A DNA stretch of 11,334 nt from MED-G17 sp963991985 (GTDB taxonomy: Bacteria; Bacteroidota; Bacteroidia; NS11-12g; UBA9320): assembly GCA_963991985.1 (NCBI GenBank), contig CAXDRX010000037.1, forward strand, positions 1 through 11,334, read 5' to 3'. A model generated the notes under the pieces. It did no database searches, was not told the DNA's origin, and saw nothing but the letters and a program-made list of their open reading frames with translations. Each line of letters starts with the position of its first letter. Position 1 is the first letter of the stretch. The position numbers were made by a program, and so were the translations under genes. Positions 6,798 through 11,334 of the stretch are shown piece by piece.

Positions 6798-7757
6798 TTA
6801 AGAAAAATGTGAGATTATTCTTTCTGCTATTTCTAGGCCTATCCTCGCCTGTGCCTCTTTTGTCGAACCTCCAATGTGCGGAGAAAGAGAAACATTTTTA
6901 CATTGAAGAATAGACATATCCTCGGGCGGCTCTTTGTCAAACACATCAATGCCAGCATAAGCCACTTTACCCGACTTCAAAGCAATGCACAAATCCTTTT
7001 CATTTACTATTCCGCCTCTAGCACAATTGATAAGTATAACACCATCTTTCATTTTGCTTATTTCCTTCGCCCCTATGACTGGCTGGTCAGCGGCTGGTAT
7101 GTGAAGACTAATGATATCCGCTTGTTGAAAAAATTCATTTAAAGTGACGGTTGAAAAACTGAAATTTAAGCTGTTCATTTTTAGTCTTTTATCAAAATTC
7201 ATTTCTATCGTTCCCTCAATTGGATTTATATTATAAAAAACAACATTCATTCCTAGCGCTATGGCTTTTTTAGCTGTTTCTCTACCAATTCTACCTGCCC
7301 CATAGATTCCCATGGTTTTTCCTTGCAATTCAAACCCCTTGCTGCCCGATGACTTCTTAAGCGCCTTAAACTGGGAATCTCCTTGCTCGGGCATTATTGC
7401 GTTGGACTCATACAAACTTCTTGCAAGACTAAACAAATGTGCAAACACCATTTCTGCGACAGATTGCGTGCTTGCCGAAGGAGTGTTAAAAACCAAAACC
7501 CCCTTTTTCTTTGCATATTCGACATCAATATTGTCCAAACCAACACCACCTCGAATAATCATTTTAAGGTTTGGACATTGGTCGATAAGGGACTCCCTGA
7601 CCTTTGTTGCACTTCTTACCAATAAAACATCATAATTATTAAGACTTTTGGATAAGTCGTCTTGTGAAATATGGTTTGTATCAACCTCAAATCCAGCATC
7701 TTGAAGTATTTTTCTTCCCTTATCATGAATTCCGTCGTTGGCTAAAATTTTAATCAT
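6798..7757 (-). CDS. serA: D-3-phosphoglycerate dehydrogenase, short form without ACT domain
   Basis: Catalyses NAD-dependent oxidation of 3-phosphoglycerate to 3-phosphohydroxypyruvate, the first step of serine synthesis, in the cytoplasm. The 2-hydroxyacid dehydrogenase fold is complete: RGGVGLDNID (69-78), nucleotide-binding GAGRIG (153-158), and the catalytic triad Arg247 (in NCARGGI), Glu276 (in DVFDKEPP) and His294 (in SPHIGGST). At 319 aa it ends just after the returning substrate-domain helix, so the ACT domain that gives serine feedback inhibition in E. coli SerA is absent. At the end of the second strand of the Rossmann fold the usual acidic residue (YDI in E. coli SerA) is Asn176 (YNI), which could alter cofactor preference. 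The gene sits 6 nt from serC upstream and 6 nt from DUF1015 downstream, so co-transcription is likely. A related hydroxyacid dehydrogenase is the alternative, but context favours serA. Confidence 0.93.
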   Translation of the reverse strand: MIKILANDGIHDKGRKILQDAGFEVDTNHISQDDLSKSLNNYDVLLVRSATKVRESLIDQCPNLKMIIRGGVGLDNIDVEYAKKKGVLVFNTPSASTQSVAEMVFAHLFSLARSLYESNAIMPEQGDSQFKALKKSSGSKGFELQGKTMGIYGAGRIGRETAKKAIALGMNVVFYNINPIEGTIEMNFDKRLKMNSLNFSFSTVTLNEFFQQADIISLHIPAADQPVIGAKEISKMKDGVILINCARGGIVNEKDLCIALKSGKVAYAGIDVFDKEPPEDMSILQCKNVSLSPHIGGSTKEAQARIGLEIAERIISHFS

Positions 7758-7763
7758 ATTGAA

Positions 7764-8819
7764 TTATTGAAATGTTTGCATTACGTTTATTAGCGCTTCA
7801 ATACTTTCTATTTCCAAAGCATTGTACATAGATGCTCTGAATCCACCAACCGATCGATGGCCCTTAATTCCGCTTATGTTGGCTTCTTGGCATGCTAAGA
7901 GAAAACTTTCGTTTTTGGATTGGTCTTTCAGTATAAAAGTAGCATTCATTTTTGACCTATCTTCTTTTTTCGCCGTTCCTTCGAAAAGTGGATTTTTGTC
8001 TATTTCCTCATAAAGCATCGAAGCTTTTAATGTGTTCCTTTTTCCCATTTCATTAAGTCCTCCGTTCTTTTTTACCCACTTTAAGGTTTGCAAGGTTGCA
8101 TAAATTGAAAATACTGGTGGCGTGTTGAACATGGAACCTTTCTTGATATGTGTCCGGTAGTCAATCATCGTAGGGATTTTTCGACCAACTTTTCCCAATA
8201 GATTTTTGTCAACAATCACCATTGTAACCCCTGCAGGACCCATATTTTTCTGTGCTCCTGCATAAACAAGACCAAAACGATTGATGTCGATTTGACGACT
8301 TAAAATATCGGAACTCATGTCACAAATCATTGGAACTTCAATTTTTGGAAAATCATGCATTTGTGTCCCAAAAATTGTGTTGTTGGAAGTACAATGGAAA
8401 TAGTTGGCATTTGAGCTGATTTCATATTTTTTGGGAATAAAGTTATAATTATCTTCTTTCGAAGAGGCAACCACTTGGACTTTGCCAAAAAGTTTTGCCT
8501 CTTCTATTGCTTTAGAAGACCAGGACCCTGTATCCAAATAGGCAGCTTCCGTCTCTAGCATATTGTAAGCGACCATTAGGAACTGTGTACTTGCCCCACC
8601 TTGAAGGAAAAGCACTTCGTATTTTTCAGACAATCCAAATATTTCTATAATCGTATGGACTGCCTCTTCTACTACTTCAACAAATTGAGGACTTCTGTGA
8701 GAAATTTCCAACAAGGACAAGCCAGTGCCAGAAAAATCTTGAATTGCACGAACGCTGTTCTGAATCGTTTCCTTGGGTAAAATGGCTGGTCCAGCAGAAA
8801 AATTATGGATTTTATTCAT
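7764..8819 (-). CDS. serC: Phosphoserine aminotransferase
   Basis: PLP-dependent class V aminotransferase converting 3-phosphohydroxypyruvate and glutamate to O-phosphoserine and 2-oxoglutarate. It can also act in pyridoxal phosphate synthesis in organisms using the DXP-dependent route. Counting from ATG 8819 (MNKIHNFSAGPAIL): SHRSP (40-44), FLQGGAS (71-77), Asp167 in MICDMSSD, the Schiff-base Lys191 in YAGAQKNMGPAG, and the C-terminal GHRSVGGFRASMYNA (320-334) that binds phosphate. Length 351 aa is close to the family norm. Two further in-frame ATGs lie upstream at 8861 and 8846; the shorter start is preferred because the family begins directly with the NFSAGPA stretch. It leads the operon serC-serA-DUF1015. 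All active-site landmarks are intact. Confidence 0.95.
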   Translation of the reverse strand: MNKIHNFSAGPAILPKETIQNSVRAIQDFSGTGLSLLEISHRSPQFVEVVEEAVHTIIEIFGLSEKYEVLFLQGGASTQFLMVAYNMLETEAAYLDTGSWSSKAIEEAKLFGKVQVVASSKEDNYNFIPKKYEISSNANYFHCTSNNTIFGTQMHDFPKIEVPMICDMSSDILSRQIDINRFGLVYAGAQKNMGPAGVTMVIVDKNLLGKVGRKIPTMIDYRTHIKKGSMFNTPPVFSIYATLQTLKWVKKNGGLNEMGKRNTLKASMLYEEIDKNPLFEGTAKKEDRSKMNATFILKDQSKNESFLLACQEANISGIKGHRSVGGFRASMYNALEIESIEALINVMQTFQ

Positions 8820-8867
8820 TCCGAATACAAATCTAATTTTATTCATGAATTGAAAACCCAAAGGGCT

Positions 8868-8884
8868 GTTAATAATATATTAAC
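8868..8884. repeat. Inverted repeat GTTAAT-5-ATTAAC in the serC leader
   Basis: Exact 6-bp arms around a 5-bp spacer between divergent serC and the YihY gene, in the presumed 5' leader of serC. It could be a regulator-binding site, but arms of A/T-rich sequence occur by chance at this composition. Confidence 0.3.
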
Positions 8885-8906
8885 TCAAGTTTGCATCTTA
8901 TAATTG

Positions 8907-8940
8907 TAAACTTATTGATTTTCATAACAATTGAAACAAA
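8907..8940 (-). promoter_or_regulatory. Possible promoter of the serC operon
   Basis: On the minus strand TTTG (complement of 8937-8940) is followed after 22 nt by TAAGTTTA (complement of 8907-8914), which differs from the phylum -7 element TAnnTTTG only at the last base. The usual spacer is 19-21 nt, so the fit is approximate. It would give a leader of about 80 nt, and its upstream element falls inside the first codons of the divergent YihY gene. Confidence 0.25.
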
Positions 8941-9815
8941 GAGCAAAACACTATTTAAACCGTCTTGAACGTCAAAATCGGCTTTTTTGGAATACAAGTG
9001 TATTTTTCCTGCGGGCCATTTGGGACGAAGATTTACACATCAAGGCATCCTCTTTGGCATTCAATTTTTTCCTTGCTTTGTTTCCTGCAATTCTATTCTT
9101 TTTTACCTCAGTAGCCTATTTGCCCATTAAAAATTTGGAAACAGATGTCCTTGTTTTCTTTAAATCCTTTCTGCCTGAGAATGCCTATACATTATTGCTC
9201 GAAACCATTCGCGACATCTTAAACAATCAAAGAGGCGGTTTGCTTTCTTTGGGATTTTTGATGGCCATATATTTTTCTAGCAACGGATTTCATACAATGT
9301 TGTCCGTCTTTGAAAAATACACCACCGGAGACATTAAGAGAGGTTATTTCTCAAAACGTTTACGGGCAATTTTACTAACCTTGGTATCCTCCCTATTGGT
9401 TATTCTTTCAATAGCTTTGCTTTCCACAGGGAATCTTATTCTTGATTTCTTCAATCACCGATTCGAGAAGTTTGTCAACTTTTCAACTCTATTTTCGAGA
9501 TGTATTCAGTATGGAGCAGTGTTATTTTTGGTTTATTTTATCTTTAGCTTTTTGTATTTTTTGGGCAGTTCTAGACAATTTAAATGGCAATTTTTTTCTA
9601 CGGGAGCCAACCTTGCAACTGTCTTAAGTACGCTTTCCACCTATTTATTTGTCCTGTATGTTTCTAATTTTAATTCTTACAACAAACTCTATGGAAGTAT
9701 TGGTACGCTTATGGTTTTAATGTTCTATTTGTATCTCAATTGTACAGTATTGTTTATTGGTTTTGAATTGAATGTAAGTCAATCAAAAGCTAAGAATTTG
9801 TATAGAAAATCTTAA
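8931..9815 (+). CDS. YihY/BrkB-family inner-membrane protein
   Basis: A 294-residue polytopic membrane protein of the YihY (formerly BrkB or 'ribonuclease BN') family. Earlier links to tRNA processing (RNase BN) and serum resistance have not held for the family as a whole, and its role is still unsettled. Landmarks are the amphipathic N-terminal helix, the segment SSLAFNFFLALFPAILFFFT (41-60), a following YLPI, the GGLLSLGFLMAIYFSSNG segment (101-118), and three C-terminal hairpin helices ending with YGSIGTLMVLMFYLYL and an acidic FELN stop-transfer region. About six transmembrane helices are expected. TTG at 8931 is the start: an in-frame TAA lies only one codon upstream (8925-8927) and no ATG occurs before the first membrane segment. 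It diverges from serC and precedes a tRNA gene; no operon partner is evident. Confidence 0.88.
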   Translation: MKQRAKHYLNRLERQNRLFWNTSVFFLRAIWDEDLHIKASSLAFNFFLALFPAILFFFTSVAYLPIKNLETDVLVFFKSFLPENAYTLLLETIRDILNNQRGGLLSLGFLMAIYFSSNGFHTMLSVFEKYTTGDIKRGYFSKRLRAILLTLVSSLLVILSIALLSTGNLILDFFNHRFEKFVNFSTLFSRCIQYGAVLFLVYFIFSFLYFLGSSRQFKWQFFSTGANLATVLSTLSTYLFVLYVSNFNSYNKLYGSIGTLMVLMFYLYLNCTVLFIGFELNVSQSKAKNLYRKS

Positions 9816-9833
9816 AAAATTATCTAATTGTAG

Positions 9834-9841
9834 TATAATTG
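9834..9841 (+). promoter_or_regulatory. Probable promoter core of the tRNA-Ser gene (TATAATTG)
   Basis: TATAATTG contains a perfect TATAAT and also matches the Bacteroidota -7 element TAnnTTTG at all but one specified base. It ends 8 nt before the mature tRNA 5' end, so transcription would start only a few bases upstream of the tRNA. No convincing -33 element was found at 19-21 nt upstream. Confidence 0.45.
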
Positions 9842-9849
9842 CACCCCTC

Positions 9850-9934
9850 GGAGAGATGGCAGAGTGGTCGAATGCGGTGGTCTTGAAAACCATTGACCTT
9901 AACGGGTCCGGGGGTTCGAATCCCTCTCTCTCCG
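9850..9934 (+). tRNA. tRNA-Ser(UGA)
   Basis: An 85-nt cloverleaf can be folded by hand: acceptor GGAGAGA (9850-9856) pairs with TCTCTCC (9927-9933), discriminator G9934; anticodon stem GTGGT/ACCAT with loop CTTGAAA and anticodon TGA at 9884-9886; T stem GGGGG/CCCTC with loop TTCGAAT. A long variable arm (from about 9894 to 9909) marks it as a class II tRNA, and with the UGA anticodon this reads UCN serine codons. The 3' CCA is not encoded (GCTT follows), so it must be added by a nucleotidyltransferase. Confidence 0.96.
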
Positions 9935-9998
9935 CTTAAATCTCAACTTTTCTTTCAATTCTTATTTCCTGATTCCAACATTTTCTGCATTTTTGTTT

Positions 9999-10004
9999 GG
10001 AGGG
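9999..10004 (+). promoter_or_regulatory. Strong Shine-Dalgarno site GGAGGG
   Basis: GGAGGG lies 9 nt before the ATG at 10014 and supports that start. It is unusual next to the other genes of the window, which have weak or no such sites. Confidence 0.5.
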
Positions 10005-10013
10005 TTAATTTTC

Positions 10014-11334
10014 ATGCTGCAATCCAAAAATTTTCTTTTCTTCATTTCTCTTTTCATCGGTTGCCACGTTTTTGGACAGTCTTCTTCCTTAAATTACACA
10101 TGCAATATTGAGTACTCCCCTTCTCAAAAGGCATTTTGCCAAAATGACACCGTACTTCTTACAGTGAAGCCAGGAGCAATTTCCTACGATCAATACCAAT
10201 TTGACTTTAATTCAAATAGTTTACCAAACGGTTGGTCTATCACTGGTGCTGCCAATTTTGGAACGCAAACCTGTGTTGCTCCTTCCCTAACCAACGATGC
10301 CTTTTATTGGTCTTCCACTGCCGGTGCTTCTAAGCCATCCATCACATCTTCCATCCTCGATTGTACAGGAGGTGGAGACATTTCCTTTGATTTTAGACTC
10401 ATTCCTTTTGCTCGTTCCTCAGGTTTAGGCTGCGAAACAGCAGACCAAAATGATGAAGGAATTGAACTCCAATATTCAATTGATACTGGAAACACATGGC
10501 TAACCATCGTTTATTTGTGTCCAAATCCAAATGCCATCCAATGTCTTCCTGACACTCAGTGGGCTTTTATTGGAGGATATGCACAAACGCTTGACAGCAC
10601 CCCTCCTACTAACCCAGGCATTTGCCCCAGCGGTCCATTTCAAAATGGAAATCAAAACCAATCTACAGGGATATTTGACACCTGGCAAACCTATATTTTT
10701 GACATACCCGCCAATGCAAAAACAACCAACACACAGTTCAGATGGATCCAACTCAATTCTAGTGGTTCCTGTTGCGACAACTGGGGGTTGGACAACATCA
10801 TCATCAACTCTGGATCATCTTTAAATTTAAAATGGCAATCCAATACCTCAAATACAATTACCACCAATGATTCTCTATCCTTTGTCATGAAACAAGACAC
10901 AACATTTTTATTGGAGGTATCCGATACTCTTGGGAATAAGTGTTTCGATACTTTAAATCTAAAACTGAGCGTTCCTGTTTTAGATTTTGGTTTCGATACA
11001 CTTAAGTTTACCAATTGCATAAAAGATAGCATTCGGGTTTCAACTGGTGGACAATGGACAGCTTCCACGTGGAATTCGACTTTAGACGATTCCATCATTT
11101 ATTTGAAGACCACCGGGACTTATTATGCGAATGTTTTGGATAGTGTAGGTTGTGCAGCTAGTGATACTTTTGAATTTATAAATCCAGGGGAAATTAGGGT
11201 GTCCCTTATTGAATCAGATTCTCTTAAATGTTTTGGTCTATCCAACGGGACTATCAAAACTTCCACTTCGGGTGGTTTTGGGTCTTATACCTACCTGTGG
11301 AGCAATGGTCAAAGCGATTCCACTGCCACAGGAC
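10014..11334 (+). CDS. Large secreted surface protein with reelin-like module and SprB-type repeat, C-terminus beyond window
   Basis: Open frame running off the right edge (440 complete codons). The N-terminus is a signal peptide: hydrophobic 7-16 and a VFG-Q junction (19-22) common in this phylum; Cys17 makes a weak lipobox possible. Residues about 61-265 match a reelin-like subrepeat: NGW (72-74), a Cys-rich strand region, then CETADQNDEGIELQYS (140-155), GNTW (159-162) and later QFRWIQ (241-246) with DNWGLDNI (255-262). Two Ig-like/PKD-like segments follow (about 268-320 and 322-390), each with a TxY/F…V-D-x-x-G pattern. Residues 405-440 start a SprB-type repeat (CFGLSNGTIK then GGFGSYTYLWSNG), known from gliding adhesins. 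Such proteins normally carry more repeats and a C-terminal type IX secretion signal, not visible here. Many Cys, Ser, Thr and Asn residues fit an exported protein. It starts 79 nt after the tRNA and is probably transcribed separately. Confidence 0.85.
   Translation, partial: MLQSKNFLFFISLFIGCHVFGQSSSLNYTCNIEYSPSQKAFCQNDTVLLTVKPGAISYDQYQFDFNSNSLPNGWSITGAANFGTQTCVAPSLTNDAFYWSSTAGASKPSITSSILDCTGGGDISFDFRLIPFARSSGLGCETADQNDEGIELQYSIDTGNTWLTIVYLCPNPNAIQCLPDTQWAFIGGYAQTLDSTPPTNPGICPSGPFQNGNQNQSTGIFDTWQTYIFDIPANAKTTNTQFRWIQLNSSGSCCDNWGLDNIIINSGSSLNLKWQSNTSNTITTNDSLSFVMKQDTTFLLEVSDTLGNKCFDTLNLKLSVPVLDFGFDTLKFTNCIKDSIRVSTGGQWTASTWNSTLDDSIIYLKTTGTYYANVLDSVGCAASDTFEFINPGEIRVSLIESDSLKCFGLSNGTIKTSTSGGFGSYTYLWSNGQSDSTATG

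Noticed and set aside
8868..8884. Inverted repeat upstream of serC as a serine-responsive riboswitch.
   Set aside because: The leader is short and A/T-rich, without any structure resembling a known riboswitch class.
9850..10014. tRNA-Ser as an integration site for a mobile element, with the large adhesin gene as cargo.
   Set aside because: No integrase and no repeat of the tRNA 3' end is visible in the window; the far side of the possible island is not included.
10304..11098. Minus-strand open frames at the right end.
   Set aside because: They are shadows of the continuous plus-strand secreted protein, which has a signal peptide, Shine-Dalgarno site and recognisable modules.

Overview
The window looks like AT-rich chromosomal DNA of a Bacteroidota bacterium, possibly a marine or saprospira/flavobacterium-type lineage; the class cannot be fixed from this sequence. 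The evidence is a TamL-type lipoprotein outer-membrane assembly factor, the serC-serA-DUF1015 cluster, a YihY protein with the long phylum-type N-terminus, and a large secreted protein combining a reelin-like module with a SprB-type repeat. Shine-Dalgarno sites are mostly weak or absent, and three genes appear to start with TTG.

Layout: (1) 1-1577 (-), an ABC-F translation-factor ATPase cut by the left edge, preceded in the same operon by a SpoU/TrmH-type RNA 2'-O-methyltransferase (1571-2314, -); the two genes overlap by 7 nt. (2) 2291-4624 (+), the TamL/BamA-family protein, divergent from the methyltransferase, with 24 nt of overlapping 5' coding ends. (3) 4634-4945 (-), a small XRE-type repressor whose upstream region carries two identical 12-bp palindromes and a third degenerate copy. 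It is divergent from (4) 5036-5629 (+), a small DUF6580-like membrane protein. (5) 5616-8819 (-), the operon serC-serA-DUF1015 with 6-nt gaps, supplying the first two dedicated steps of serine synthesis (SerA makes 3-phosphohydroxypyruvate, SerC transaminates it to phosphoserine). (6) 8931-9815 (+), a YihY/BrkB inner-membrane protein. (7) 9850-9934 (+), tRNA-Ser(UGA). (8) 10014 to the right edge (+), the start of a large secreted, probably surface-exposed adhesin-like protein.

Functionally the window is mostly housekeeping: translation (ABC-F, RNA methyltransferase, tRNA), envelope biogenesis (TamL, YihY) and serine synthesis. The less ordinary parts are the repressor/operator cassette, the uncharacterised DUF1015 protein tied to serine synthesis, and the reelin-plus-SprB surface protein. 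No insertion sequence, CRISPR array, phage gene or obvious defence system is visible. No gene-free stretch exceeds about 115 nt. I do not see strong evidence for a wholly undescribed system.
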